Source: Siphonodentalium dalli
Taxonomy: Eukaryota > Mollusca > Scaphopoda > Gadilida > Siphonodentaliidae
Direction of reading: 5' to 3'
NCBI GenBank assembly: GCA_032622095.1
Contig: CP136062.1
Coordinates: 11,929,710-11,993,709, forward strand
DNA length: 64,000 nucleotides
Below, in pieces: positions 30,301-45,300 of the stretch (the first letter of the stretch is position 1; every line of letters starts with the position of its first letter). The translations under genes and the position numbers were made by a program. The notes beneath the pieces were generated by a model. It was not told where the DNA came from and made no database searches. It saw nothing but the letters and a program-made list of their open reading frames with translations.

Positions 30301-33300
30301 CCTGTATGGGGCTCCCTACAGGAAGCTCCAGTCATGAAGGGGTTAAACTACCCTTATGGAGCCCCTCACAGATGTGAGCAGACGACACTCAGCAATATAA
30401 TCTGCCACCTGTATGGGGCTCCCTACAGGAAGCTCCAGTCATGAAGGGGTTAAACTACCCTTATGGAGCCCCTCACAGATGTGAGCAGACGACACTCAGC
30501 AATATAAGCTGCCACCTGTATGGGGCTCCCTACAGGAAGCTCCAGTCATGAAGGGGTTAAACTACCCTTATGGAGCCCCTCACAGATGTGAGCAGACGAC
30601 ACTCAGCAATATAAGCTGCCACCTGTATGGGGCTCCCTACAGGAAGCTCCAGTCATGAAGGGGTTAAACTACCCTTATGGAGCCCCTCACAGATGTGAGC
30701 AGACGACACTCAGCAATATAAGCTGCCACCTGTATGGGGCTCCCTACAGGGTTATTAGTAAGTAGAAGCTCTCACTTACTTTGAAGTATCTGTCCAGTAA
30801 ATAGTATCAGTTGGTTCATCGTACACGAGGCCGGCAAAGTTACTCCCAGCATCCCCATAATACGCGGTCTGTACTCTGTCCTCCGTGTCCAATTCCAAAC
30901 TAACCAGTTTAATGGTATTCAAGTCTGCGAACATCACAAAGTCACGAGGTCCTACAACATATAGAATGAATATTAAGAACATAGTTATAGAACGTAAGAA
31001 AAAATTTATTTTATCATTTTTTATAATTTTTTCTGACATTTTTATCATTTTTCTTACATTATTTAACAATATTATAATTTTTTATAATTTTTTCTTACAT
31101 TCTTTAACAATTTGTTATCATTTTTCATCATTATTTATTACATTCTTTTAAAAATTTGATCACTTTTTATAATTTTTTCTTACATTCTTTAACAATTTTT
31201 AATCATTTTGTCTTATATTCTTTAACAATTATAAAAAATAATGTAAATTTGTTAGGCCAATGCATTCTCTTATATATAAGAGAATGCATTGGCACAGGAT
31301 TTTCATATAGAATGCATATTAAGAACATAGTTTAAGATGAAGGATATCACTGTGATGACACGGTTAGAATAAAAGTTAAAGTCATAAAGCCACAAGTTCA
31401 TGCAAAATTAAGCATTTATATTTTACACCGACTTCATTTATTTTAGTATTTTGCCTTCAGCATCCACAAAGCTAAAATATTGAGAGAAAAAACGTTGAGT
31501 GAAGGATATTAAAAAATGGAAGAAAAGAATGTAAGAAAAAATTATCAAAAATGATAAATTTGTTATGGAATATAAGAAAAAATGATAAAAATTGTTATAG
31601 AATGTTTTCTTACTTTCTATTACAATTTTTATAATTTTTTCTTATAGTCTTTAAAAATTTTATCATTTTTTATCATTGTTTCTTTCTTATATTCTTTAAC
31701 AATTTTTTTTCATTTTTTTCATTTTTTCTTACATTCTTTAATTATAAAATTTGTTCGGCCAATGCATTCTCTTATATATGAGAGGTGACCTCAGGGTGTT
31801 CGCATGGCAACTGATGTGTCTGCATGGCAACTGATGTGTCTGCCTGGCAACTGATGTGTCTGCCTGGCAACTGATGTGTCTGCCTGGCAACTGATGTGTC
31901 TGCATGACAACCGATTTGTCTGCATGACAACTTATGTGTCTGCATGGTAACTTATGTGTCTGCATGGTAACTTATGTGTCTGCATGGCAACTGATGTGTC
32001 TGCATGGCAACTGATGTGTCTGCCTGGCAACTGATGTGTCTGCCTGGCAACTGATGTGTCTGCCTGACAACTGATGTGTCTGCATGGCAACTGATGTGAC
32101 TGGATGGCAACTGATGTGTCTGCATGACAACCGATTTGTCTGCATGACAACTTATGTGTCTGCATGGTAACTTATGTGTCTGCATGGTAACTTATGTGTC
32201 TGCATGGCAACTGTTGTGCCTGCATGGCAACTGATGTGTCTGCATGGCAACTGATGTGTCTGCATGGCAACTGATGTGCATGGCAACTGATGTTGCATGG
32301 CAACTGATGTGTCTACATGGCAACTGATGTGTCTACATGGCAACTGATGTGTCTACATGGCAACTGATGTGTCTGCATGGCAACTGTAGAACATTTAGAC
32401 CAAAGTTGGTGGTCTAACATCCCCTCCAACAATATCCTCTCTCACCATGACCAATCAGAGTAACTTATCCAAGTTTGAAACCTCTAGACTGGTCCCCTTA
32501 CCTCCCTGGCCATGACCAAACAAAGAAGTAATTACTACGAATTTAAATGAAAGTGCCAGCGACACTGTAGCTCAACTTGAAAATGGGATCATGCCATGTA
32601 TTAAAGATTTCAACCTCATGCATAAATGGGATTAATCAGATCAAAAAGATGGAGTAAAATCCGAGATGGCTCAAATCTCCAGGTAACCCAGAAGATCCAT
32701 ATGAAGTTTTGTGATAATCGGATGAGGGAGTCTTAAGTGCGTAGAAGGATTTAGTCATACAAAAAGTTAAATCCAAGATGACCATTGGCAGCCATGTTTT
32801 CAATAAAATATGGAAAATTTTATGGCTCCCATCTAGTGGTCACCCAAAGAATCCATATTGAGTTTGGTACTGATAGGATCAGGATGTGGTTTGTATGATG
32901 TGCCCAAGGTTATATAGTCATGCAAACAAACAAATTTGATAGAGGTGATCCTGAGCTTGTCTGTACATTTTCAAAACAATTCTCCAATAAATGCGGTCTG
33001 CGAGGAATTTGAAGTCCACAATGGCTGTTGGCGGCCATGGTTTTAAAAAAAATTTGGAAAAAATTGATGGCTCCCATCTAGAGGGCATGCCGAAGATCAA
33101 TATGTTGTTTAGAGATGATCAGATTTGGGAGATGCCCTGTACGGTGAACCGAAGGATTTGGTCATACAAAGAGTAAAATCGATGATGGCTGCCCATGTTT
33201 TTCAAAGACATTCGGAAAAATTTGATGGCTCCCATCTAGAAGTCACCTCAAAGATCCATATGAAGTTTGGTGATTATCAGATGAGGGATGTGGTCTGCCA

Positions 33301-36300
33301 AAGGATTTAGCATGCAAAGATTAAATCCAAGATGGCTGCTGGTGGCCATGTTTTTCATTGAATATTGTTTAATCTTGATAGCTCCCATCTAGATGTAATC
33401 CTGAACATACCTGTAAATTTCAGAACAATTCTGCAATAAATGAGTGCTGCAGGCCTGGCAATGGATTCAAATTTAAAATCCAAGATGGCTGCTGGTGGCC
33501 ATGTTTTTTTTAACAAAATTTATGGCTCACATCTAGGGGTTACCCCGAAGATCTATATGAGGTTTGGTGATGATCGGATAAGGGATCTGGTCTTAGGGTG
33601 TGCCAAAGGATTAGTCTTGCAAAGAGTAAAATCCAAGATGGCTGCCAGTGGCCATGTTTTTCATAAACGAATGTTCAAATTAAATAGCCCTCATCGAGGG
33701 TGATCCTAAAGTAAACATGACTGTAAATTTTCAAAAAAGTTCTCCAATAAATGTGGGCTGCAGGGTGTGCCGATTGATTCTAATTGGAAATCCAAGAAGG
33801 CTGCTGGGGGCCATGTTTTTTTAACAAATTTCGGAAAAAAACGAGGGTCATTAAGTTTGGTGACGATCAGATGAGATATGTGACCTGTAGGGTGTGCTAA
33901 TATAAAATGTTGACAGATCATGGAAGCAAATATGGATAATCCCAATTTCTCCCAGATTCAGCAAAACCGGCATTCAAAATCCCCAATAATGATATTATTT
34001 TATTTTTTGAATATTCGTGCATTTGTAGGAATTTGATAACTTTACTATGGAAATATGACTAGTATAGTCACTTTTGTTTGAAGTAAACTAAACATGACCC
34101 ATGTTTATCACTAACTAAGATCAAATTATCATAAAAGATAGATATTTATTACCGCATCAAACACTCAAAAGACTGAGTAATCCCAACATGACAAATGCCT
34201 CCCGCAAAAATCTCCCTGATTGCCGTTTTCAAAACTTAACAGGTCTGACCCCAACCAAGCAATAGTCAGACTTGACTTCGTCAAGTTGAGTTAAATATCT
34301 CCAAGCTGGTTCCCTCACCTCCCTCGCTATGTGCATGATATAAACTTACTGTTACAGCTTCGATCGTTACTGGACAACGTTTTCATCGAGCCATCCGAAC
34401 ATGCACATTTATATGGATCAACATGTTCCGTAGTCATCACACATTCGTCAGTACAGTATGAGTTACTACAAGGTGTGTCCTCATCGATGTCTGGAAAATG
34501 TTAGCATTATGTTTGAATTACAGTAATGCCCTAATTAATTGACTTCTTAACCACAGCGGAATTATGGGTAACTTTTCAGGATTTTGTCAGAAATATGGCT
34601 TGTTGCCATTCATCGGAAAGCTCTCACTGAGATGAAGTTAACCCTTTACCCAACAGTAATATGTCTAACGTCATTACCCACACCAATACTGATAGGAGAG
34701 AACGTCGTCACCCCAGCCAACATAACTTTCTGGTAACGTCAAAGTTATAGGAAAAAATGTATTATTAAATCTTATGGTGGCTCTTGTTTATCTGCAAGGA
34801 TGGTTTATTTTATTTTAATTAATTGGTAACAATTGATTTTCATATTTATGAAAGTCAAGTCCCCCCCCCCCCCCCCCCCCCATTGGCAATGTGCAATTTG
34901 TTTTTATTTAATTCATACTACATCCTTAGTATGGGAAGAGCAGGTAAGATGATTTGTTTGATCATATATTCCATCTGGCGATGGAGAACAAGGAGACACT
35001 ATGGAGTTGGTAGGTATCTTTCCGGATTTTTTTTTACCCTGATTCATTGCATGGAATTAAAATCAATTTCACATTGAAATGTATCAGATTCTGAATTTTA
35101 TTGCTGTCATTTCAGCTGGTAATTTCCGAAAATTTATCGTATTATTGTGTTCAATTTATCAACAGAAATATTGCAAAACAAAAAAATCCGGAGATCTGGT
35201 TGTGTACGGTACTGCGTGAGACAACAGTCGCCATAATTTCTTTACTGTTAGCAATCACTTTCAAATAAAAAAAATGAGATCGTTTTGCAGTGCATTCCTT
35301 TAAATTTTCACATCTACATGTGCACCAATCACTCTAGTTCATGTCCACATGAATGCGTACCATAATTTGACATCGTTAAACAAAATTATCCCCCATTATA
35401 TATTGCATATATAAATTTGCAAAACAGAAAACGTCGTCGATTGAGTTGTGTATTACGTAAGACGGCAAGGCAACACAGTTGCCGTACTTTCTTTACTGTT
35501 AGCAATCACTTACTAATAAAATAATGAGATCGTTTTACGCGTGCATTCCTTTAAATTTTCACATCTACATGTGCACCAATCACTCTAGTTCATGTCCATA
35601 TGAATGCGTACCATACTTTGACATCGTTTAATAAAATTATCCCCAACATTTTATCAACAAAAACACCGCGAAGATTTTGTATGAAGTTTGACGTTGTAAC
35701 CTCGATTTCCAGAATTACCTTCACTTTTCCACAATCACTAGCAAAGTGTTAACCAACTTCTATTTATTTGCATTTAATAATGTACCAACGAAATTCAATA
35801 AAATGTGGAAATGCATTGTGAAATTGATTCCAGCATTGTAAAAATCTGATCTAACTGTTGTTGACACGTGATCACAGATAGTAACCAATGTAAACAAAAC
35901 ACAAGCCATGATCGTGAGGGTACAGAAATAAGATGCAACGTCGACGTAAATACTTGGACAATTACTCCGTGTGTCATGTATAAAAAAAGACATAAAAACA
36001 GCATTAATAGACTAAAATTTCAATTTTTTAAATCATAGGTTAGAAGTTGAAATGCTATTCAGTAACAATATAATGTTTAATATGTCGGAATTGAAATATA
36101 TATCGCAAGAACTATATATTCAGCGCTGACAACAACTCCTTCTGTGTACCTCACGAACGTAATGCGTACGTACTTGACCCAGTTTATTACGATATATCTT
36201 GTCACATTTACATGCGTAGATCATGTCCATCACATATTGTCATTTGAAAAAGATTGAATGACCATTAAGGTCGATAACAGTGCTTTTCTCTTCGTGAATA

Positions 36301-39300
36301 TATGAGATGCCAAACTAAATAATAGTTAGCAAGACATCGTATTGAATAAGGATGACGAAATATACTAAAAATAAATCACATTGAGACACAGGCGTTACCT
36401 TGACCTTGATGTAATGATGATGCAATGTATATCACAGTTAGTGCCAAACCACAAGGTGTGTACACAGTTAAACTACCGGTAATCGATATATTGTTTGGCC
36501 TATGTTCAACTTGTAACAAAGGACATACTAATAGTGCAATTTTGTTCGATTAAATGATAAATATCTCTTGAAAAATTATTGATAACTATAAGATTGAAAT
36601 TCGCGCCCAGCTTGGATGGAAGCCACGTGTTCAGAAATTGGTAAGTTTACGCGAACGCGCTGTTTGCTGGAAGCTTCTAATTAGTTCCTCGCATTGCTAT
36701 TCAATACATTTTATACACTCTATAAAAAATATAATATTGTCAATATGATCATGTGAAGAATTAGGAAAAATAAAATAATAATTGGAAACAGTTTTATTTG
36801 GGAATAGGCCTACACAGCAGTAAGAACAAACACGGCGTCCTTAGTAACAAAAACTAACATCAGCATGTCGTCTTGCTCTTACCGTAGCTTCGTTAGTCAA
36901 ATTAATGGTAGTGATTGTTTTATATTTGGATGCATATGATATAAAAACATAAACAAGTCAAGTGAATATTTTATTGGAAATAAAAATAAAGTTCGAAAAT
37001 AAATAAATGTCAGTTAGACGACCGTACACAGTTACCCGAGTACGCTGATTTCTCTAGTCGACTTCAAAAAATAGCACCGCCGCATTCCACTTTTCGTTTT
37101 ATTGCGATTTTATTGACAACTATTGATTAAATTGTACAAAATCTGCCACAAAACCCCACAAAAACTTAACAATTAATAATGTAACATATATTTTATTATT
37201 TACATTAACAATGAAAGCAATTTGTTGTGTTATAATGCAATAGTTTTGTTGTAAACTATGACTGAAAAACACGCAAAACTCCGGGCTCTCTGGGGCTCTA
37301 TGGACGCTAGGCGGCAGGGCGCTCTAGGGCTTTATGGACGCTACACGGCAGGGCGCTCTGGGGTGTTCTGAACGCTAAAGGGTTAATCTGGTAACATTAT
37401 TATCCACGGGTTGAGGGATTACCAACATTTAGTGTGGTGTTGTTTACATAGCTAATCCTCTTGTGATGTTCCCTTCTGATGAAGCAACTCTTCTACCATT
37501 GTATTGTTTGGTGATTTGTTTATTGTTGTAAGATAAACCACAATATATATCGATATCGATATCAAACGTCGTTCAAACCACGAGTGTCGAAACATAAAAC
37601 TGAATAAAGTTTGCAGAAAATGATACTATCAAGGATAATATTTGGCAAATTCTAATATAATTTGGCAAAAAATAGTTTCATTTGGCAAAAGTAAATTGCA
37701 GTCCAGCGCGGACCCTGGTGATGAGCCAAATTCTGGTGGCATGTATGTTTTTTGTGAAATTGATACGTGATTTCAGGTTAGCAAATGTCTGGAGAGTGTT
37801 AAATTGCAGAATCGGCAGTGGACCAACGAGAAGAAAATAAAACTCAACTTCACAACTTCCGACGAATTCCTATGTGATTTAGGCATATTAGTTTAATCTA
37901 TACCAATTTCGTTAGTTAGTTTAAGTATACCAGAGAAGACGTTGTGGCATGGTTCATGACATCATTTACGCCATATTGGCTGTGTCGGCCAGAATCCAGA
38001 CAAGATTGCACAATCCACGACAATACTTGTCATGTCGTCTCCACCAGGGCCATTGCATGCTGTTACATAAATTATTCTTAGAGTTAAGTCGGCGATGAAA
38101 AACAAATTCGGGGCACAGCGTGTTGGTTGCTCCACTACGTGTCACATACGATTCATAATACTCACCTTCTCTGGGCAGGCTTCTCGGTGAATAAAATAAC
38201 CCGGTCGGCCGGTAACCATAAAGCATCTTTTTGTTCTTCAGTCCCCACGGGATGTCATGTGACACAATATAACCTTTGATCTTTTCCCTGTCTTGCCAAT
38301 CAGAGTAGTACAGAATTCGACCACGAACAGCTATCCCCATTGGAACCTTGAAAAAATAAGTCAATTTATACCTAGTACCCAAAACCATGGGATCACAACC
38401 AACTAAACAATATTAATATACCCAGAATATATTATATCCATATTATACCCATAATATACCCATAATGTACCCATATTATACCCATAATATACCCATAATA
38501 CACCCATATTATACCCTTAATATACCCATAATGTACCCATATTATACCCATAATATACCCATATTATACCAATCATGTACCTATTTTATACTCATAATAT
38601 ACCCATATTATACCCATATTATTACACATATTATACCCATAATATACCCATAATATACCCCTATTATACCAATATTATACCAATATTATACCCATATAGC
38701 AGCTAGCATCACTAAATTCACCCTCTGGGGACCTCATTCTGCTTAGGCCCTCAACTGATATGGCAGACCTAGGATCAGATTGAAGTTGATGATGTTCACC
38801 CATTGGGCACCTCAATTATGAATTTTATCTTCTGCAAATTAAGGGATATAAAAACTTCCTAGAAGGGAAATGTAACTAAAAACAATCTTAATTTGATACT
38901 ATAGATACTTCCCAGAAGATGAAGCCTAAGCAGAAGGAGGTCTCCAGAGGGTGAATTTGGTGATGCTAGCCCACTGTGCGGGATAGCATCACTAAATTCA
39001 CCCTCTGGGGACCTCATTCTGCCAATGACAGACACACTATTTGCAGGCTTGATTATAGAAGGGTGTTGGAGCTTCTATCAAGCCTGAGTTTAGTGTGCCT
39101 ATCATTTGCAGAATGAGGTCCCCATAGTGTGAATTTAGTGACGATATCCCGCATAGCGGGCTAGTATCACTAAAATTACCCTCTGGGGACCTCATTCTGC
39201 TTAGGCCTCATCTTCTCGGGAAAGTTTCTTTTTATCAAATTTCTAGAGAAACTTCTTCACAAGATTTTATTTCTTTTTTAGTTTAGTTTCTCTATATCCC

Positions 39301-42300
39301 CAAATTGGCAGACGACACATTGCATAATCGAGGTTCCCAATGGGTGTACATCACAATATTCACCATTCTGAGTCTACGTCTCCAATAGCTGATGAGACCA
39401 TGCAGAATGAGGTCCCAAGAGGGTGAATTTGGTAATGCTAGCCCACTATGCGGGATAGCATCACTAAATTCACCCTCTGGGGACCTCATTCTGCAAATGA
39501 CAGGCACACTAAACTCAGGCTTGCTATCATGATATTGTTACTTCTCCCAGATAAAGTCCCCAATAACCAAACAGGGAGAAGTGACTTCTCCCAATATTAA
39601 ACCTCAAGGCTGGTCCCTGTAGCGCCCCCTAGTGGAGAGATACTCACTGTTAAATTAAACTGGACCCTTATATCGAGTATGCTTTCATCTTTAGTGTCAT
39701 ACAGTCCCTGTAGCGCCCCCTAGTGGAGAGATACTCACTGTTAAATTAAACTGGACCCTTATATCGAGTATGCTTTCATCTTTAGTGTCATACAGTCCCT
39801 GTAGCGCCCCCTAGTGGAGAGATACTCACTGTTAAATTAAACTGGACCCTTATATCGAGCATGCTTTCATCTTTAGTGTCATACAGTCCCTGTAGCGCCC
39901 CCTAGTGGAGAGATACTCACTGTTAAATTAAACTGGACCCTTATATCGAGTATGCTTTCATCTTTAGTGTCATACAGTCCCTGTAGCGCCCCCTAGTGGA
40001 GAGATACTCACTGTTAAATTAAACTGGACCCTTATATCGAGTATGCTTTCATCTTTAGTGTCATACAGTCCCTGTAGCGCCCCCTAGTGGAGAGATACTC
40101 ACTGTTAAATTAAACTGGACCCTTATATCGAGTATGCTTTCATCTTTAGTGTCATACAGTCCCTGTAGCGCCCCCTAGTGGAGAGATACTCACTGTTAAA
40201 TTAAACTGGACCCTTATATCGAGTATGCTTTCATCTTTAGTGTCATACAGTCCCTGTAGCGCCCCCTAGTGGAGAGATACTCACTGTTAAATTAAACTGG
40301 ACCCTTATATCGAGTATGCTTTCATCTTTAGTGTCATACAGTCCCTGTAGCGACCCCTAGTGGAGAGATACTCACTGTTAAATTAAACTGGACCCTTATA
40401 TCGAGTATGCTTTCATCTTTAGTGTCATACAGTCCCTGTAGCGCCCCCTAGTGGAGAGATACTCACTGTTAAATTAAACTGGACCCTTATATCGAGTATG
40501 CTTTCATCTTTAGTGTCATACAGCAGAATTTGCGGAGAGATGTCGGTTCTGTTTTTACAGTCTGTGATGAAGAGGTGATCCTCATGAAAAAATAAACCAA
40601 ACGGGCTGACAACATTCTTCTCGATGATAACCGTCGGTGACGAACCATCTAACAATGTTCTCATAACCTTAGGCTGGTGTCCTATGTCACTATAATACAG
40701 GAATCTACAATGAAGAGAATAGACTGGGGTGCTATTATATAGATAATACATGGCTTGGAGTTGACTACCTTACTCGTATTTAAATTCGCGCAGAACTATT
40801 TTCAAAACTGAGCAAAAAATAGTAGGAATCCTGAGTTCATACCAAATTTCCAAAGGGAAAATAAGAGGGTTATGTTAATGAGTTGCATACATTACGGAAA
40901 ATTGGATTGAATAGACATTTGTATTCACATGTGGACATCCAATGCCAACACCATTATTCGCTTGTAAAGCAATTATTCATGGTAAAATGTTTGATTTTGC
41001 GTTGCTTGTATAACATCCACATGTACATTGAAGTCTCATGATGCTTCCCACTAATAAATAACATGGCAATCTGAAACCGAATGTGGTGCTTAATGTGTAG
41101 TGTATAAGCTCTATGGTCGAAGGGATATAACTCTAAAAATTTACGCGATCTGAAAACCCACGTGGGCCTTGTTATATGATTATATCCCTTTGTTTCAACC
41201 AATATGTGGATGCTTAACTCAATCACTGGTTCATGTTACATGTCAGTAATAGGTGCCTGCTATATATATGTGGATGCTTAACTCAATCACTGGTTCATGT
41301 TACATGTCAGTAATAGGTGCCTGCTATATATATGTGGATGCTTAACTCAATCACTGGTTCATGTTACATGTCAGTAATAGTTGATGCTGTATACATGTAG
41401 GTAGATGAGAACTACGCATTCCCCTATTAAAGGATCAAATAAGCCGACAGGTGTTTGTTTGCAAACATGCAGATCATCCACCTAACATCTCACACATGGC
41501 AACAATAACACATGCATGAGTATGCATGATTGTTTGAACAATATTTATTATCAGTTATCACTGTTCACTAATTTTGACAATGTGTCGAAAAGGTGCTTAG
41601 AACATGGAGAGGGTTACATAAACAAGACTGAAATAGTGTGTCTGTCATTTGCACAGCAGGTTAGCATCACTAAATTCATCCTCTGGGGATCTCATTCTGC
41701 TTAGGCCTCATCTTCTGGAAAGTATCTATAGTATCAAATTAACATTATTTTAGTTACTTTTTCCATTCCTTTCAGTGTATTTATCTCCTAATTTGCAGAA
41801 GATAAAATGCATAATCGAGGTGACTAATGGGTGAACATCACCAACTTCAACTAAGGAACTTCAGTCTGATCCCAGGTCTCCCAAAGCAGTTGAATTAGAA
41901 GATGCGACCTCGGCGGATATCATTCTGCAAATATCAGATACACTATTTCAATGATTCATGTGTCGATAGATCCGATCAGTATGTTAACTTGTTATGCACT
42001 CAAATATGTTGCAGCTGGGCTGGTCACATTGCGATAACTGTTTTATTATATGAAACGAGCTTTGATTGAACAAGACGTTGTTGCCATTCATTGGAAAACT
42101 CCCCGTGAGAGCTTTCCGATGAATGGCAACAAGCCATATTTCCGACTAAATCCTGAAAAGTTATCCATAATTCTGCTTTGATTAAGGAGTCGATTATTTA
42201 GGGCATTACTGTAGAATATATCGCGAATCACCACTTTCTATTGTCTTGTTATGTATTCAGCAGTGGAGGGGGTAACATACCCGTTTATAGAATCGATCGC

Positions 42301-45300
42301 GAGTCCAGCGGGTCTCTCGGCAGATGTCACGACTGTGCGTCGTCTCGTCTTGTCCAGACTGATCTTCTCGATTCGTTGCCATGTGTACGCCATTCCGTCG
42401 TTATCAGGGTGGGACTCCCCAGTGTTGGTGAAGTATAACTCCTGAGTCTCCCAGTTCAATGCCATTCCTGAAAACATAGAACCAGTGTGTTCAACCCATA
42501 GAGAGCCCCACATAGACTGGAGTAGACGACACTCCGTAGTGCATACTTCCATCTGTGTGAGGCTCCCTGTGGGTTAAACATTAAACCATATCAACAGGTA
42601 ATCCTGAAAACATAGAACCAGTTTGTTCAACCCATAAAGAGCCCCACATAGACTGATGCAGTCGACACTCCGTAGTGCATGCTTCCATCTGTGTGAGGCT
42701 CCCTGTGGGTAAAACATTAAACCATATCAACAGGTAATCCTGAAAACATAGAACCAGTGTGTTCAACCCATAAAGAGCCCCACATAGACTGGAGTAGACG
42801 ACACTCCGTAGTGCATACTTCCATCTGTGTGAGGCTCCCTGTGGGTAAAACATTAAACCATATCAACAGGTAATCCTGAAAACATAGAACCAGTGTGTTC
42901 AACCCATAAAGAGCCCCACATAGACTGATGCAGACGACACTCCGTAGTGCATGCTTCCATTTGTGTGAGGCTCCCTGTGGGTTAAACATTATCAGTGAGG
43001 TTTGAGATGGATGTCTTACATTGCAGTTCAATGCCATTTCCGAAAACAGAGATAATTGAATGCCAATTTAATAGCATAAATTATTACTATTATTTTTACA
43101 ACATCGAATATATGTTATTTCAAATCAACTCACATATATTTCCAAAGGTAATGGTGAAAAAACACGTAAAATCCAAGCCAGAGTTTGGTGTGTATAACCC
43201 ATAGTGAGCCCCACATAGACTGGAGCAGACGACACTCCGTAGTGCATGCTTAATCTGTGTGAGGCTCCCTGTGGGTTAAACATTAGACTTTATCAGTGAT
43301 GATTGAGATGGATGTCTTACATTACTGACTAAGTCTGGATATATTGTGGGCTAGCGTCACTAAATTCACCCTCTGAGGACCTCATTCCGCAAATGACACA
43401 CATGGCTTAACCCTTCCCTGACTGGAGCTTCCTGAATTTTTTAGAAAACCTTGTGCCAATGCATTCTCTTATAAATGTGAGTCGCCCATATATAAAATAA
43501 TACATTGGCCAAAATTTTTTTACCTTGATCTTGTAAGTCAGTTCATTCTCTTATATTATATATACGAGGCTCATGGGTTTTTGCTCACTAAAATGTGTAC
43601 ATCATTGATGAATAATATGTCAATTGGAAATTTAAATACTGTCTCATACTGTACATCTGAAAATTTGACAGGCACCATTTTGAAATTACCATCAATTTGG
43701 TGCCGGTCAATTTGACAGGCAGTAAAAAAAATGTTTTGAGCTTAGTGCAGGATCTGTAGTGTAGTGTACTAGTATCGGGTTCTACTTCAACAGTGCGCAC
43801 AAACCATTTTACTGAATCAATTATTATTCTGTAAGGACCTCCTTACATATATATATATATATATATATATATAAGAGAATGCATTGGCATAGGGTTTTCG
43901 CCAAAATTCAGGAAGCTCCATTCATGAAAGGGTTATTGGTTTATTTTCGTAGTTTTATGTCCATGATAAATTTGCTAACAAATTAGTGACCATATTCCTG
44001 ACAATTAACTCACAAAATACTCAAGCCTGCAAATATCGTGCATAATGGGCTAGCATCACCAAATTCACCTTCTGGGGACCTCATTCTGTTTAGGCCCTCA
44101 ACTGCTATGGCAGACCTAGGATCAGATTGAAGTTGGTGATGTTCACCCATTGGGCACCTCGATTATGAATTTTATATTCTGCAAATTAGGGGATATAGAA
44201 ACTTCCTAGAAGGGAAATGTAACTAAAAACAATGTTAATTTGATACTATAGATACTTCCCAGAAGATCAGGCCTAAGCAGAATGAGGTCTCCAGAGGGTG
44301 AATTTGGTGATGCTAGCCCACTATGCAGGATGGCGTCACTAAATTCACCCTCTGGGGAGTGGGGACCTCATTCTGCAAATGACAGACACGCTAAAGTCAG
44401 GCTTGAAAATACTGTTAGGCTCAAACACAAACCATTGAACATTCACGGTTTTCCACCAGACAATGTCCGATGGCAGGCTGTTTAATCCAGGTCAATGATT
44501 CCACATTAGGAATAGGGCCATTAACCCTGTCATGACGGGAGCTGCGCTGGCGTAGCATTAAAAACCCTGTGCCAGTGCATTCTCTTATATATGTGAGGGG
44601 TCCCCATATGATGCTCGTATATGTAAGAGAATGCATTGACCTAAAAAATTTATATTATTTTGTATAATTGTAAAAAAATGTAAGAAAAAATGATAAAAAA
44701 ATAAAGAGAATGCACTGGCACAGAGTTATCACCAAATTTCAATAAGCTTAAGTCATGGGAGGGTTAAAATAAAATATATGTATTCTCAGGCAATGAGATC
44801 TTAAATATATGTATTCTCAGGCAATGAGATCTTAAATATATGTATTCTCAGGCAATGAGGTCTAAAATATATGTATTCTCAGGCAATGAGATCTTAAATA
44901 TATGTATTCTCAGACAATGAGATCTAAAATATATGTATTCTCAGGCAATGAGGTCTAAAATATGTATTCTCAGGCAATGAGATCTTAATTTTGAGATGAG
45001 GAAGGGGGGCTATTTATTATTATTTTTTCTCAAATATGGAAAATATAACAGAAAATGCTGAAAAAAAAATGTTTGACATGGCTTTTTAAAAGAAATTTTC
45101 AGCAGCGACGGAGGTGCCTGAATGAAGTGGGAGGTGCCTGAGTGATGAGGGAGGTGGATGAGTGACGAGGGAGGTGCCTGAATGACGGGGAGGTGCCTAA
45201 GTGACGAGGGAGGTTGATGAGTGACGAGGGAGGTTGATGAGTGACGAGGGAGGTGGATGAGTGATGAGGGAGGTGATTGAAAACACAGAATTTTTTTATT

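Noticed and set aside
31796-32395. CRISPR-like array (regular short repeats)
   Set aside because: Direct tandem units without unique spacers, in an intron of an animal gene; a minisatellite.
37966-38165. Continuation of exon 8 coding past 38166
   Set aside because: The open frame continues, but a strong GTGAGT donor at 38164-38165 gives the right phase for exon 9, and the downstream sequence is a dispersed repeat also present at 51.1-51.3 kb.
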